DNA from: Serratia marcescens
Lineage (GTDB): Bacteria > Pseudomonadota > Gammaproteobacteria > Enterobacterales > Enterobacteriaceae
Direction of reading: 5' to 3'
Assembly: GCA_015548865.1 (NCBI GenBank)
Contig: JADMXW010000006.1
Location: forward strand, 124,001 to 188,000
Length of the DNA stretch: 64,000 bases
The position numbers and the translations under genes are program-made. Below, piece by piece: positions 10,007-19,840 of this stretch (the first letter of the stretch is position 1; the number at the start of each line of letters is the position of its first letter). Below the pieces are notes generated by a model. That model searched no databases and was not told the DNA's origin. It worked only from the letters and a program-made list of their open reading frames with translations.

Positions 10007-10381
10007 TTATCGCGTAGGGAGTAGCGGCGGTAATCCATAGTGTGCTCTGGCGCGATTGCAGGCACTATTTTCCTCACCGTGTTCTCCCGAACGTAAAAAT
10101 TCGCGGCAAGGTGATGGGCGTTGTTCATAGATGTTACACCTGACCGCTTGGCCAATGTCGCCTTCAAGTGCGCAGCACCGACAGTGTGATTTGCTATTGG
10201 TACCGTGCATACAGCGAATAAAGGGCGTTATCGGCTCTGTCAGCGTTGCCGGCGTCAGGCCTCCGCCATCGTCCGCTTCCGCCCAATAGAATGAGACACG
10301 AAAAAAACCGCAGCAGGCACCGCATTGCAGGCAACTGTTGAGGTTATCACTGATATTCGATTCCTGATTCGACGTATCCAT
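10007..10381 (-). CDS. YkgJ-family cysteine-cluster protein
   Basis: A 124-residue cytoplasmic protein with eleven cysteines, beginning with the CLQCGACC cluster (residues 17-24) that defines the YkgJ/UPF0153 zinc-or-iron chelating family, followed by Cys57, CRCC (67-70), Cys82, Cys92 and Cys108. The family probably binds a metal or Fe-S cluster; its role is not established. I chose the ATG at 10381 because AAGGGG stands 7 bases before it; another ATG lies nine codons upstream. It is read towards yciC, which starts 125 bases later. Confidence 0.8.
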   Translation of the reverse strand: MDTSNQESNISDNLNSCLQCGACCGFFRVSFYWAEADDGGGLTPATLTEPITPFIRCMHGTNSKSHCRCCALEGDIGQAVRCNIYEQRPSPCREFLRSGEHGEENSACNRARAHYGLPPLLPTR

Positions 10382-10502
10382 GGTTTGCCCCTTCCACCAG
10401 GACATCACACTGTGCCGGACTGACAGCCACTATAGCGCCAATGATTCTGCACCGTGAATACGCAGAATTAACCTGAGCACTAAATGTCATTTATGGTGAA
10501 AA

Positions 10503-10516
10503 TTGATTTGAATCAA
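10503..10516. promoter_or_regulatory. Perfect FNR box upstream of ompW
   Basis: TTGAT-TTGA-ATCAA matches every fixed position of the FNR consensus TTGATnnnnATCAA. It lies about 150 bases before the ompW start in an AT-rich region. ompW is known to respond to oxygen through FNR in E. coli, so activation under oxygen limitation is the likely effect. Confidence 0.75.
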
Positions 10517-10664
10517 TTTTATATTTTTTAAGTATTTAGCGCATCTTGATGTGTGTTGAATTTCGCTTTTTTAGCGTAAAAGTTGTGATCTGGCTTAAAA
10601 CAAGAATACCCACTTAGAGGTATCCTGCGCACGACTTTAAACCATAAAAAGGGAGTGGGTAATA

Positions 10665-11303
10665 ATGAAAAAAACGTCTTTGGCTCTACTCGTCGCAACG
10701 TTGCTGCCTGTCTTCGCTCAGGCGCATCAGGCTGGTGATTTTATTGTGCGTGCAGGAACAGCTACCGTGCGCCCAAATGCCGGTGGCGATACGGTGCTGG
10801 GTGTCAGTTCATTTAAAGTCGACAACGATACGCAACTGGGACTGACGTTCAGCTATATGATCACCGATAACATCGGGGTTGAGCTATTGGCTGCAACGCC
10901 GTTCACGCATAACGTTGGTCTGCAAACAATCGGGAATATTGCGCAGGTCAGTCATCTGCCGCCTTCGTTGATGGCGCAGTACTATTTCCGTGATGCAAAA
11001 GATAAACTGCGCCCGTATCTGGGGGTGGGGATCAACTACACCATGTTCTTTGATGAGAAATTTAACGATCGTGGCAAAAATTTGGGACTGGGATTAAGCG
11101 ATCTGAGTGTAAAAAATTCCTGGGGTGTGGCCGCACAGGCTGGGTTGGATTATAACCTGGATAAAAACTGGCTGATTAATGCATCGGTCTGGTGGATGAA
11201 TATTGATACCGATGTGCGTTTTAACTCCACATCAGGGCCGCAATCAATTAGCACACGTCTCGATCCCTTCACCTTTATGTTTGGTGTTGGATATCGTTTT
11301 TAA
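10665..11303 (+). CDS. ompW: Outer-membrane protein OmpW
   Basis: Small eight-stranded beta-barrel of the outer membrane, 212 residues including a signal peptide (MKKTSLALLVATLLPVFAQA, cleavage after about residue 20). Hallmarks are GDFIVRAGTATVRPN at the mature start, LRPYLGVGINYT in the middle, and the terminal aromatic residue in FMFGVGYRF needed for BAM-mediated assembly. OmpW forms a narrow hydrophobic channel. GGGAG stands 10 bases before the ATG. The upstream FNR box suggests oxygen control. Confidence 0.96.
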   Translation: MKKTSLALLVATLLPVFAQAHQAGDFIVRAGTATVRPNAGGDTVLGVSSFKVDNDTQLGLTFSYMITDNIGVELLAATPFTHNVGLQTIGNIAQVSHLPPSLMAQYYFRDAKDKLRPYLGVGINYTMFFDEKFNDRGKNLGLGLSDLSVKNSWGVAAQAGLDYNLDKNWLINASVWWMNIDTDVRFNSTSGPQSISTRLDPFTFMFGVGYRF

Positions 11304-11337
11304 TTTTTTCACAACGTAATATTAACACCAATAACTG

Positions 11338-11355
11338 CGGCGCTTTCGAGCGCCG
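11338..11355 (+). terminator. Terminator after ompW
   Basis: Stem CGGCGCT / AGCGCCG with a TTCG tetraloop, followed by TATTTATTT, 34 bases after the ompW stop. A typical intrinsic terminator. Confidence 0.8.
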
Positions 11356-11409
11356 TATTTATTTCCATGTAAACTATCACGCACTAAATTATATTTTTCG
11401 TAAGCACAA

Positions 11410-11439
11410 AAAAACGGCGGGTATTAATCCGCCGTTTTT
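11410..11439. terminator. Bidirectional terminator between ompW and kdgM
   Basis: AAAAACGGCGG / CCGCCGTTTTT form an 11-bp stem with an 8-base loop, flanked by A-run and T-run, so it can work on both strands. It lies 51 bases beyond the stop of the minus-strand porin gene. Confidence 0.8.
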
Positions 11440-11490
11440 CAACACAGGGTAAAACAAACCAATAACGCTAACGTAATAAACGCTTAGCTA

Positions 11491-12207
11491 TTAGAAGTTG
11501 TATTGCACGCCAACACGGAAACGCGTCTGACGTTCGTCAGTGGTTTTGCTGCCTTCGATGTTTGCAACCTGAACATACGGGGTCCAGTTTTTGTCATATT
11601 TATAGGACAATTTCACATCGTGAGTCATGTTGTCGTTTTCTTTGTCAGCGATATAACCCGCAGAGCCCGCTTTGGTGTTTTTGTTGTACTCGAATTCGTA
11701 CTCAACGGTGAAGTTAGCAGGCAGTTTGTAACCCAGGGTGCTGGTGATAGTATAACCGCTCATATCTGTGTTAGCGCCGCCGATGTTACCACTGTTACGT
11801 TGGTAGAACGGACGGTAGCGCAGGCCATAGTACAGAGAATCAGTGATGTTTGCTGTGCCCTTGATGTAAGGACGATACTTGGAACTGACAGAGTCAGATA
11901 CGAAGTTCAGGCCAGCTTCCAGACCGAAGGTTTTGTCAAACTTGTACAGATAGCTTGCAGTCACTTCTGTGCCGTTGCTGACAGGTTCGCTGAACGGTCT
12001 GTTCGGCGTAGTGTCTTTACCGCTTTGTGCCCATTTACCTTCCATGGACAGACCGAAGCCGTTGTCAAAACGGTTAGAAATCAATAAACGGTCTGCGTGG
12101 TTTGCAGATTTGGTATCTTTCATTTCATGACGGTAGTCAATTGTCACAGCCATAGTGCTCATGCTGACTAACGAGGTTACCATCACCGCTAGTAATTTAG
12201 CTTTCAT
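11491..12207 (-). CDS. kdgM: Oligogalacturonate-specific porin, KdgM family
   Basis: Outer-membrane beta-barrel that admits oligogalacturonides released from pectin by extracellular pectinases. The 238-residue precursor starts with a signal peptide (MKAKLLAVMVTSLVSMSTMA, cleavage before VTIDYRHEM) and ends in FRVGVQYNF with the terminal Phe of porins. Conserved blocks are DRLLISNRFDNGFGLSMEGK and LYYGLRYRPFYQ. I chose the ATG at 12207, which gives a standard signal peptide, over one six codons upstream. A KdgR-like box stands about 180 bases upstream. The family has several paralogues, so the exact member (KdgM versus KdgN) is uncertain. Confidence 0.88.
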   Translation of the reverse strand: MKAKLLAVMVTSLVSMSTMAVTIDYRHEMKDTKSANHADRLLISNRFDNGFGLSMEGKWAQSGKDTTPNRPFSEPVSNGTEVTASYLYKFDKTFGLEAGLNFVSDSVSSKYRPYIKGTANITDSLYYGLRYRPFYQRNSGNIGGANTDMSGYTITSTLGYKLPANFTVEYEFEYNKNTKAGSAGYIADKENDNMTHDVKLSYKYDKNWTPYVQVANIEGSKTTDERQTRFRVGVQYNF

Positions 12208-12388
12208 TATATTATCCCATGTCAAGAGAATTATTATTGAAGAGAAGACGCTACTTTTTTATAGCAAGTCCATTGTATGTATTCTTTCTTACAGTAATGT
12301 GAACAAGATCTTCAAAATCAGATATTAGTTCAGCTATTTCATTTTTGTGATTTCGTTCAATTAATCAAGCGAAATTTTATGTATTTGA

Positions 12389-12410
12389 AATTGAAATATT
12401 GTTTTGAATT
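12389..12410. promoter_or_regulatory. KdgR-like operator
   Basis: The core TTGAAATATTGTTTTGA matches about 12 of 17 positions of the KdgR box ATGAAACATTGTTTCAT. KdgR represses pectin catabolism genes, including kdgM, in soft-rot bacteria until 2-keto-3-deoxygluconate appears. Confidence 0.6.
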
Positions 12411-12660
12411 TTATATATTTCTGTTTTGAAGTTTATCTTTCAATTTGAAATTAATTTTTACAAATTAACTCAATTTGAAATATATTTTTTATTGATTATT
12501 TAAATGTATTAAAAAATAACTTTCCCCATGGCGAATTTCTTCAAAAAATAATCATAAACAGGGTATTGCCAGCACCAAAAAATATTTTTTCCACTGCCAT
12601 ACCCAATAACAGACTCGATAAACGGTGGAATTCGTGAGGAGATGCAGTGAAAAATGCTTT

Positions 12661-12686
12661 CCCCGCCAGGAAAATACCCGACGGGG
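12661..12686 (-). terminator. Possible terminator of the trp operon
   Basis: CCCCG / CGGGG form the outer stem of an imperfect hairpin beginning 18 bases after the trpA stop. On the minus strand it is followed by AAAGCATTTTT. The inner stem is imperfect, so confidence is moderate. Confidence 0.45.
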
Positions 12687-12703
12687 GGAGAGTAAACAGA
12701 GGA

Positions 12704-13510
12704 TTAGGCGTAGGTGGCGGCTTTCATTCGGCTGACAAAATCATGCAATTTTGCCAGCATCACTTCTGGCTGATGTCGATGCTGTTCAATGATACGCACA
12801 ATCGCTGAGCCAGAAATTGCCCCAGCAGCACCAGACGCGATGGCTTCTTTTACTTGAGAGGGTTCGGAAATACCGAAGCCCTGCAATGAAGGGGCTGCGT
12901 TATATTCCTTCAACGTGGCGACCAAATGGTGCAATGGCAGCTCAGCGCGCTTCTCTGCACCGGTAACGCCGGCGCGTGACAATAAATAGGTATAGCCACG
13001 GCCATGAGAAGCTATCTCTCTGAGCAGCGCATCATTCGCATTAGGTGGGCAAATGAAGATGGGCGCTATGTTGTGGCGCAACGCCGCCGCGCGAAAGGGC
13101 GCAGATTCTTCAATGGGTACATCAGCGATCAGTACTGAATCAACACCGGCTTCAGCACAGCGCTGATAAAACGTATCGATGCCATTGCTAAAGACCAGAT
13201 TGGCGTACATCAACAGACCAATAGGCATTGTTGGGTGCTTTTGGCGGATGGCGGCCAGCATCTCAAAACAGTGACCGGGGGTAACGCCTGCTTCGAAAGC
13301 GCGCAAGGTTGCAGCCTGAATGGTGGGACCGTCCGCTAACGGATCGGAAAACGGAATACCCAGTTCTAACGCATCGGCACCTGCATCGATCAGTGTATCA
13401 ATAATTTGCAGCGATAATGCTGGAGTAGGATCACCGAGGGTGACGAAGGGAACAAAAGCGCCTTCCTTCTTTTCTGCCAGTTGTGCAAAGCGTTGTTGAT
13501 AACGTTCCAT
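12704..13510 (-). CDS. trpA: Tryptophan synthase alpha subunit
   Basis: Cleaves indole-3-glycerol phosphate to indole and glyceraldehyde 3-phosphate, passing indole through a tunnel to TrpB. The 268-residue TIM barrel has the catalytic Glu49 and Asp60 in [19 protein letters not shown], and the phosphate-binding [12 protein letters not shown]. The start codon overlaps the trpB stop by one base (TAATG), as usual for this complex. It is the last gene of the operon. Confidence 0.98.
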   Translation of the reverse strand: MERYQQRFAQLAEKKEGAFVPFVTLGDPTPALSLQIIDTLIDAGADALELGIPFSDPLADGPTIQAATLRAFEAGVTPGHCFEMLAAIRQKHPTMPIGLLMYANLVFSNGIDTFYQRCAEAGVDSVLIADVPIEESAPFRAAALRHNIAPIFICPPNANDALLREIASHGRGYTYLLSRAGVTGAEKRAELPLHHLVATLKEYNAAPSLQGFGISEPSQVKEAIASGAAGAISGSAIVRIIEQHRHQPEVMLAKLHDFVSRMKAATYA

Positions 13511-14700
13511 TAGATCTCCCCCCGACCTTTCAAAATATCATGAACCGTAAATATGTCTTTATCGCCGCGGCCCGAAAGGTTAACCACCAGCAGTTGCTCT
13601 TTTTCTGGCTCCTGGCGAATCATTTTTAGGGCATGTGCCAGTGCATGGGATGATTCCAGTGCGGGAATAATACCCTCATGGCGGGAGAGTTCCTGAAACG
13701 CATCCAGGGCTTCATCGTCAGTAATAGAGACGTAGTCGGCACGACCAATGCTGTTCAAGTAGGCGTGCTGTGGGCCCACTGACGGGAAATCCAATCCGGC
13801 AGAAATAGAGTAGGACTCTTCAATCTGGCCGTCCGACGTTTGCATCATGGGGGATTTCATTCCGAAATAGATCCCCACGCGGCCATGCTTCAGCGGTGCG
13901 CCGTGTTGTCCGCTTTCAATACCCAATCCCGCAGGTTCAACGCCAATCAAACGCACTGGGGTTTCGTCAATGAAATCGGCAAACATGCCGATTGCGTTGG
14001 AACCGCCACCGACACAGGCAATAACCGCGTCAGGTAAACGCCCTTCGTGTTCCAGAATCTGCGCTTTAGTTTCTTCACCAATCATGCGCTGAAATTCACG
14101 CACGATAGTCGGGAAGGGGTGCGGCCCGGCCGCGGTGCCTAATAAATAGTGAGCGTTGTCATAGCTGCCGGACCAGTCGCGCAGGGCCTCGTTACAAGCA
14201 TCTTTCAGCGTGGACGATCCGCTATGCACCGGAATCACCTCGGCGCCCATGAGTCGCATACGAAACACGTTGGGTGATTGGCGTTCTACGTCTTTAGCAC
14301 CCATATAGATACGGCTTTTCAGACCAAGCAGAGCGCACGCAAGCGCGGTGGCAACGCCGTGCTGGCCCGCACCGGTTTCAGCAATGATCTCGGTTTTCCC
14401 CATGCGTTTGGCTAAAAGTGCCTGGCCCAACACTTGGTTGGTTTTATGTGCGCCACCGTGCAGGAGATCTTCACGCTTGAGATACAGCGTGGCGCGCGTT
14501 CCCTGCGTCAGATTACGACAACGCGTTAGCGCCGTGGGGCGGCCAGCGTAGTTTTTCAGCAAATCAGTAAAAGCGGCCTGAAATTCAGGATCTTTTTTTG
14601 CGTCAACAAAGGCTTGTTCCAATTGCTGTAACGCGGGGATCAGTATCTGCGGCACATATTGGCCGCCGAATTCACCAAAGTAAGGATTGAGTAACGTCAT
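13510..14700 (-). CDS. trpB: Tryptophan synthase beta subunit
   Basis: PLP enzyme that condenses indole with serine to make tryptophan. Of the normal length, 396 residues. Lys86 in [12 protein letters not shown] is the PLP Schiff-base lysine, and [10 protein letters not shown] binds the cofactor phosphate. It lies between trpC and trpA with a one-base overlap to trpA; GGACAG and AGGAAC-like sequence precede the ATG. No oddities. Confidence 0.98.
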   Translation of the reverse strand: MTLLNPYFGEFGGQYVPQILIPALQQLEQAFVDAKKDPEFQAAFTDLLKNYAGRPTALTRCRNLTQGTRATLYLKREDLLHGGAHKTNQVLGQALLAKRMGKTEIIAETGAGQHGVATALACALLGLKSRIYMGAKDVERQSPNVFRMRLMGAEVIPVHSGSSTLKDACNEALRDWSGSYDNAHYLLGTAAGPHPFPTIVREFQRMIGEETKAQILEHEGRLPDAVIACVGGGSNAIGMFADFIDETPVRLIGVEPAGLGIESGQHGAPLKHGRVGIYFGMKSPMMQTSDGQIEESYSISAGLDFPSVGPQHAYLNSIGRADYVSITDDEALDAFQELSRHEGIIPALESSHALAHALKMIRQEPEKEQLLVVNLSGRGDKDIFTVHDILKGRGEI

Positions 14701-14768
14701 AATGTTCCTGTCTGTCCTGTCAGTGCAAATCGAAAAAATTGAAGCGTATCGCGCTCACCGCCCTGTGA

Positions 14769-16145
14769 TTATTGCGGGTAGAGTGGGGCAAAGGCAGCAT
14801 GTATTTTCACCGCGTCTTTGATCCCTGGTTCGCTTTCAACACCTGAGTTAATGTCCAGCCCGGCGCAGCCAAGGCGCGCCGCTTTAGCGCTATTAAAAAC
14901 ATTCACGCCACCGGCCAACAGCACCTGATCGTGGGAGGCACCGTGCAATAGATTCCAGTCAAAGCGTTCACCACTGCCGCCTTGTGCGTTATCGAACAAA
15001 TAGCGGTCCACACCGATCAGATCACGCTTGGGAAGTTTTTTTTCAACGCTGAGCGCTTTCCAGATCTGGCACGTCTCGGGTAGCCGTTGGCGCAGGGCAT
15101 CGATTGCAGCCTGGTTTTCATTGCCATGCAGTTGTACCGCGAACAACCCGAGTTGACGGGCTGTCTGTGCAATCTCAGCGGCCGGGGCGTTACGGAATAC
15201 GCCAACGTAGCGCAGTGGTGCCCCAGACATTACCGTTGGCGCGAATTCGGGTGTAACGTAGCGTGGTGAGGAAGGTACAAAGATCAGCCCACCGTAAACG
15301 GCGCCTGCGTTATAGGCTGCGGCTGCATCCATTGCTCGCGTTAATCCGCACACTTTATTTTCACCCAGTATCAGACGGCGTACTGCCAAAGCTAGGTTCG
15401 GTTCTGACATCAGTGAACTGCCGACCAGAAAACCGTTAGCATAGGCGCTCAGCTCACGGATTTGCGTGGTATTGTGGATGCCCGATTCACTTATTACCGT
15501 AACCTCTTTCGGTAAACGCGGTGCCAGCGTGCGCGTGCGGTCAAGATCGATGGAAAGGTCACGCAGATCGCGGTTATTGATACCCACCACGCGTGCTTTC
15601 AGTGCGATGGCCCGCTGCAATTCCGCTTCGGTGCTCACTTCCGTCAGAATGCCCATTTTGAGGCTGTGCGCTACCTCGGCCAGTTCACGGTATTCATGAT
15701 CGTCCAGTACGGAAAGCATCAGCAGAATGGCATCGGCTTGGTAATGACGCGCCAGATAAATCTGGTACTCAGAGATAATAAAATCCTTGCACAATACGGG
15801 CTGCTTAACAGCAGCACTGATGCGCGGCAGAAAGTCAAAGCTGCCCTGAAAATACTTCTCATCTGTCAGTACTGAAATGGCGGACGCATAATCGCTGTAG
15901 ACGCGGGCGATCGCCACTGGGTCAAAATCTTCGCGAATCAGCCCCTTGGACGGAGACGCCTTTTTGCATTCCAGAATAAACGCGGGTTTTTTGTGTTTCA
16001 GCGCTGCATAAAAGTCGCGCTGGCTGGGAGCAAGATCCGCTTGAAAGGTGGATAAGGGTTGTACTTGCTGGCGTGCAACAACCCAGCTCACTTTATCCTG
16101 CACGATTTTACCCAATACGGTCTTGCTCAGTTCTGATTCCTGCAT
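14769..16145 (-). CDS. trpC: Bifunctional indole-3-glycerol-phosphate synthase / phosphoribosylanthranilate isomerase
   Basis: Fusion of two TIM barrels catalysing consecutive steps of tryptophan synthesis. Residues about 1-260 are the synthase (FILECKKASPSKGLI, VLTDEKYFQGSF, VGINNRDL, VISESGI). Residues about 260-458 are the isomerase TrpF (KVCGLTRAMDA with its catalytic Cys, AVQLHGNE, FDNAQGGSGERFDW). Total length 458, as in other enterobacteria (E. coli 453). It lies 7 bases after trpD. Confidence 0.98.
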   Translation of the reverse strand: MQESELSKTVLGKIVQDKVSWVVARQQVQPLSTFQADLAPSQRDFYAALKHKKPAFILECKKASPSKGLIREDFDPVAIARVYSDYASAISVLTDEKYFQGSFDFLPRISAAVKQPVLCKDFIISEYQIYLARHYQADAILLMLSVLDDHEYRELAEVAHSLKMGILTEVSTEAELQRAIALKARVVGINNRDLRDLSIDLDRTRTLAPRLPKEVTVISESGIHNTTQIRELSAYANGFLVGSSLMSEPNLALAVRRLILGENKVCGLTRAMDAAAAYNAGAVYGGLIFVPSSPRYVTPEFAPTVMSGAPLRYVGVFRNAPAAEIAQTARQLGLFAVQLHGNENQAAIDALRQRLPETCQIWKALSVEKKLPKRDLIGVDRYLFDNAQGGSGERFDWNLLHGASHDQVLLAGGVNVFNSAKAARLGCAGLDINSGVESEPGIKDAVKIHAAFAPLYPQ

Positions 16146-16152
16146 AGCACTT

Positions 16153-17205
16153 TTACCCTCTGGCGGCGAGCGCTGTCACGCGCTGATATGCCTGCCCGCT
16201 GTGAATAACATCCAATGCCTGCTGCGCGTTCTGACGTAAATCTTCTTGCCCGAACAGACGCAATAATAATGCGACGTTGGCAGCCACGGCGTTACCGTGC
16301 GCGCGCTCGCCTTTACCCTGTAACAGACGCGCCAGAATATCACGGTTTTCTTCAGGCAGCCCGCCCTGGAGTGCAGAAAGCGGTGCACTTTCCAGACCGA
16401 AATCGCGATGGGTTAATTCATAGGTTTCCACCTTGCCATCACGTAATTCCGCCACTTGGGTTGGCGCGTGCAGCGCGACTTCATCCATGCCCCCCCCGTG
16501 GACAACGGCAGCGCGTTGGTAGCCAAGCACGCGTAATGTTTCTGCAATCGGAGTCACCAAATGCGGGCTGTAAACGCCAATCAGTGCGAGTGGTGGTCGT
16601 GCCGGGTTAATCAGCGGGCCAAGAACGTTAAACAGCGTGCGCGTTTTCAACAACTGGCGTACCGGCATAGCATGGCGGAAACCCGTGTGGTATTGCGGGG
16701 CAAACAAAAAGCAGACGCCAAGATCGTCAAGAGCCTGGCGTGATTGCGCGGGTGCCATATCCAGTTTAATGCCGAATGCTGACAGCAGATCGGAAGAACC
16801 TGAACGGCTTGAGACGCTGCGGTTACCGTGTTTGGCAACTTTTACGCCACAGCTGGCAGCAACGAATGCGCTGGCGGTTGAAATATTGATGCTGTTGGTG
16901 CCATCGCCACCAGTGCCGACGATATCAGCAAACAGATAGTCGGGGCGTGGAAAAGGTTGCGCATCCGCCAGCAAGGCAGCCGCAGCACCAGCGATCTCTT
17001 CCGGGTGCTCGCCACGCACCTTCATACTGATCAGTGCAGCGGCCAGCTGTGCTGGCTCCAACTCGCCATGTACAATGGCGCTGAACAACGCTTGGCTCTC
17101 TTCGCGAGAAATTGTTTGAGCGCCAAACAGTTTTTCCAGGATGACCTGCTTTTCCAGTGCGCCGTCGATGGTTGCGACGGCCAGCGTATTCACAGAAGCT
17201 TGCAT
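16153..17205 (-). CDS. trpD: Anthranilate phosphoribosyltransferase
   Basis: Transfers phosphoribose from PRPP to anthranilate. The 350-residue protein has the PRPP-binding glycine loop [14 protein letters not shown] and [15 protein letters not shown]. It is a stand-alone gene, whereas E. coli fuses it to trpG. A 50-base gap separates it from trpG, so the split, ancestral arrangement seen in Serratia is present. The N-terminal 18 or so residues ([18 protein letters not shown]) are a little longer than in minimal enzymes. Confidence 0.97.
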   Translation of the reverse strand: MQASVNTLAVATIDGALEKQVILEKLFGAQTISREESQALFSAIVHGELEPAQLAAALISMKVRGEHPEEIAGAAAALLADAQPFPRPDYLFADIVGTGGDGTNSINISTASAFVAASCGVKVAKHGNRSVSSRSGSSDLLSAFGIKLDMAPAQSRQALDDLGVCFLFAPQYHTGFRHAMPVRQLLKTRTLFNVLGPLINPARPPLALIGVYSPHLVTPIAETLRVLGYQRAAVVHGGGMDEVALHAPTQVAELRDGKVETYELTHRDFGLESAPLSALQGGLPEENRDILARLLQGKGERAHGNAVAANVALLLRLFGQEDLRQNAQQALDVIHSGQAYQRVTALAARG

Positions 17206-17255
17206 AACATATCCTTAAATTCGGTAATCATTTTCGGTGTGGTTCGCGAAAAGGC

Positions 17256-17834
17256 TTAGGCCAACGCCCACGCCAACGTCTGCTCCAGCAGACGGGCACC
17301 GTGAGTGGTCAGAATTGATTCGGGGTGAAACTGGAAGCCGCAAACGCGATCGGCGTCGTTGCGCACTGCCATTACCATGCCGTTAAAATGGGCATTGACG
17401 GTGAGTTCACCAGGCACCTGACTGCCGACCAGAGAGTGATAACGCGCAACGGGCAGTGGGTTCGGTAACCCGAAGAACATGCCCTGACCATCATGCTCAA
17501 TGGCAGAGGCTTTGCCGTGGAGGATTTCACCAGCCTGACCTACATGGCCGCCATAGGCCTCAACAATCGCTTGATGCCCTAGACAGACGCCAATAATTGG
17601 CAAACGGCCTCTCAGACGGGTCAGCAGCGTGGGCATGCAACCGGCCTGTGCGGGGGTGCCTGGCCCAGGAGAAAGCATCAGAACCGGGTTCTCCAATTCA
17701 CGTAGCCGAGCCATGATGGTATCTGCCGGCACCTGATTGCGGTAAATCACAACGTTATGACCGCTGGCGCGAAGCTGATCCACTAGGTTGTAGGTGAAAG
17801 AGTCAATGTTATCGAGCAACAGGATATCGGCCAT
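17256..17834 (-). CDS. trpG: Anthranilate synthase component II (glutamine amidotransferase)
   Basis: Supplies ammonia from glutamine to TrpE. The 192-residue class I amidotransferase has the nucleophile Cys in GVCLGHQAI and the His-Glu pair in QFHPESILT; the oxyanion loop is [12 protein letters not shown]. Its ATG overlaps the trpE stop by one base. It is not fused to trpD, unlike E. coli. Confidence 0.97.
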   Translation of the reverse strand: MADILLLDNIDSFTYNLVDQLRASGHNVVIYRNQVPADTIMARLRELENPVLMLSPGPGTPAQAGCMPTLLTRLRGRLPIIGVCLGHQAIVEAYGGHVGQAGEILHGKASAIEHDGQGMFFGLPNPLPVARYHSLVGSQVPGELTVNAHFNGMVMAVRNDADRVCGFQFHPESILTTHGARLLEQTLAWALA

Positions 17835-19420
17835 CAGAAGATCTCCTTGGCATTGTGAGCCGTGGCAATGGCGCGAAGCACCGCGCGCGCTTTGTTTCGG
17901 GTTTCGTCGGCTTCCGCCTGCGGTTGAGAATCCAGCACCACACCTGCGCCAGCCTGAACGGTAGCAATGCCGTCTTCAACATAGGCAGAGCGGATGACGA
18001 TACAGGTATCGAGATCGCCGTGTGCGGTAAAATAGCCCACGGCACCGCCGTAGCTGCCGCGACGCGTTTTTTCGCTTTCGGCAATCAGTTGCATTGCGCG
18101 CACTTTCGGTGCACCGCTCAGTGTGCCCATGTTCATGCAGGCCCGATAGGCGTGCAGCACATCCAAATCCTGACGCAATGTGCCGACGACGCGAGAGACC
18201 AAATGCATCACGAATGAGTAACGATCGACCTTGGTGAGATCGGCAACATAGCGGCTACCTGCCTCACAAATACGTGCCAGATCGTTACGCGCCAGATCGA
18301 CCAGCATCAGGTGCTCAGCCAGCTCTTTATGGTCAGTGCGCATTTCCAGTTCAATGCGGCTGTCGAGATCGCGGTCAAGTGAACCGTCAGCGCGACGGCC
18401 TCGTGGACGCGTACCAGCAATGGGGTAGATTTCAATCTGGCGTGAGTCCGCATCGTATTTCAGCGAACTTTCTGGCGATGCGCCAAACAAGGTGAAGTCC
18501 TGATCCTGCATGAAGAACATGTACGGGCTGGGATTGTTTTCTTTCAACGTCTGATATGCGGCCAGTGGAGAAGGGCATGGCAGTGAAAAACGGCGTGACG
18601 GCACCACTTGGAAGATTTCACCAATGCGGATTGCCTCCTGCATTTGACGCACTACAGCACCGTATTCTTCATCGCTTTGGTTGCAGCTTAGGACCATGTT
18701 GGTGAGTGTCTGACGTGGCAGTGCGGGTGCGGGCTGCTGCAACTGGTGACCTAGTTGTGTCAAACGGAGTTGCAGACGCTGACGCTCGGCTGTGTCCGGC
18801 GTGAACAGACTCGCTTGCAAGTGGGTAACGCGCTGCTGGTGATCCAGAATCAACAATGTCTCAGCCAGATAGAAACAGTAATCTGGGCAGCGCTGTTGTT
18901 GGCTGAGCGGAGGTAACGCTTCAAACCCGGCAACCAAATCGTAAGCAAACAAGCCACCAAAGAACATCGCTTCTCGTTCGTAGGTCGGGCTGGCAACGAG
19001 CGTTTGCAATAAACGCAGTGCATCAAACACCGAGAGCGAGCGCAGGCGCGCATCTTCATCTTGCAAGGTATCAACGGTGGGGAAGGTTAACTCGCGGCCG
19101 TTGGGCCGTACTGCGATGAGGATCTCCGCAGGCAACAGCTTATCGAGCAGCGGCAGTAGCGTCGCGCCATTCGCCGTTAATGCCTGAATGGATACCTGTT
19201 GTCCCAATGCGGTAATGCGCAATGCGCTATCAATGATCAACAGGCTTTTGAGATCCTGTTTACTGTCAATTTCAGCGGATTCCAGCAGCAGCGTTGCGGG
19301 TCTGGCACCGCATAACTGATGAAATACCGCACTAGGATTATCGCGATAGGCCGCTTCAATACGCAGCAGTTCGAGCTGCGGCTTGTCGGTCGATGAAGGT
19401 ATCGTTGCTGATGTTTGCAT
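17834..19420 (-). CDS. trpE: Anthranilate synthase component I
   Basis: Converts chorismate to anthranilate and is the feedback-inhibited step of the pathway. The 528-residue protein shows [17 protein letters not shown] near the start (allosteric tryptophan site region), then the chorismate-binding domain with [30 protein letters not shown] and [15 protein letters not shown]. The N-terminus is about eight residues longer than in E. coli ([19 protein letters not shown]). First structural gene after the trp leader and attenuator. Confidence 0.98.
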   Translation of the reverse strand: MQTSATIPSSTDKPQLELLRIEAAYRDNPSAVFHQLCGARPATLLLESAEIDSKQDLKSLLIIDSALRITALGQQVSIQALTANGATLLPLLDKLLPAEILIAVRPNGRELTFPTVDTLQDEDARLRSLSVFDALRLLQTLVASPTYEREAMFFGGLFAYDLVAGFEALPPLSQQQRCPDYCFYLAETLLILDHQQRVTHLQASLFTPDTAERQRLQLRLTQLGHQLQQPAPALPRQTLTNMVLSCNQSDEEYGAVVRQMQEAIRIGEIFQVVPSRRFSLPCPSPLAAYQTLKENNPSPYMFFMQDQDFTLFGASPESSLKYDADSRQIEIYPIAGTRPRGRRADGSLDRDLDSRIELEMRTDHKELAEHLMLVDLARNDLARICEAGSRYVADLTKVDRYSFVMHLVSRVVGTLRQDLDVLHAYRACMNMGTLSGAPKVRAMQLIAESEKTRRGSYGGAVGYFTAHGDLDTCIVIRSAYVEDGIATVQAGAGVVLDSQPQAEADETRNKARAVLRAIATAHNAKEIF

Positions 19421-19489
19421 CGTCGCTACTCTGGTTGTTTGCTGTTCGCTTCCGGCGTATCACGCGTCCATCGTCCAGCAGTAAGTCAT

Positions 19490-19516
19490 AAAAAAACCCG
19501 CCAATTTAGCGGGTTT
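19490..19516 (-). terminator. trp attenuator (leader terminator)
   Basis: On the minus strand AAACCCGC and GCGGGTTT form an 8-bp stem followed by a run of T, 70 bases before trpE. Upstream, the sequence at 19559-19564 (CGGGTT on the minus strand) can pair with AACCCG of the first arm, giving the antiterminator alternative. Classical attenuation is therefore possible. Confidence 0.9.
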
Positions 19517-19564
19517 AGAGATTTTGCATGTTGTGATAACAGCTATGCGCTAATACTCAACCCG

Positions 19565-19642
19565 TCACAGGGAAGAGCGCCACCAACCACCGATTTTAAC
19601 GCTGCCGCAAAGGCTGCTGTATACCCTTGTGAGGAAGTGCAT
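19565..19642 (-). CDS. trpL: trp operon leader peptide
   Basis: A 25-codon frame on the minus strand runs from ATG at 19642 to TGA at 19565 and contains tandem Trp codons in the motif GGWWRSSL, directly before the attenuator. Stalling at the two Trp codons would favour the antiterminator. It is longer than the 14-residue E. coli leader, and the Shine-Dalgarno before this ATG is poor; no other in-frame start precedes the Trp codons. Too short for normal gene finding. Confidence 0.85.
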   Translation of the reverse strand: MHFLTRVYSSLCGSVKIGGWWRSSL

Positions 19643-19681
19643 TGCCATTATCACGATTCCATTTGTTTGCTGAACTTGCGT

Positions 19682-19713
19682 ACTAGTTAACTAGTTCGTG
19701 GGCGTGTTGTCAA
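19682..19713 (-). promoter_or_regulatory. trp promoter and TrpR operator
   Basis: On the minus strand TTGACA (19713-19708) is followed after 17 bases by TTAACT (19690-19685). The -10 region lies inside the perfect palindrome ACTAGTTAACTAGT (19682-19695), identical to the core of the E. coli trp operator. TrpR with tryptophan would therefore block RNA polymerase here. Confidence 0.95.
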
Positions 19714-19840
19714 CCCGTGAAATAACTTTATTTTATTGATGTTGTTCATTGTGTCGTAAGGTTCCCCTTAAGCCATGTTAATGGCATGATGTCCAGCACC
19801 TCAGATTCCCTGAAATGTGCTAATCACTATAGGTGCCAGT

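Larger units (their letters stand above)
12208..12703. promoter_or_regulatory. AT-rich intergenic region upstream of kdgM
   Basis: About 500 bases without a gene, very AT-rich from 12290 to 12590. It should hold the kdgM promoter and a long 5' leader. The clearest element is the KdgR-like box at 12389-12410; several more partial TTGAAA / TTTCAA half-sites surround it. The end next to trpA holds a possible trp terminator. Confidence 0.6.

Noticed and set aside
19817-19840. Upstream GTG (19817) as start of rnm
   Set aside because: The extra eight residues are not conserved, and the GTG at 19841 has a better placed Shine-Dalgarno-like sequence.
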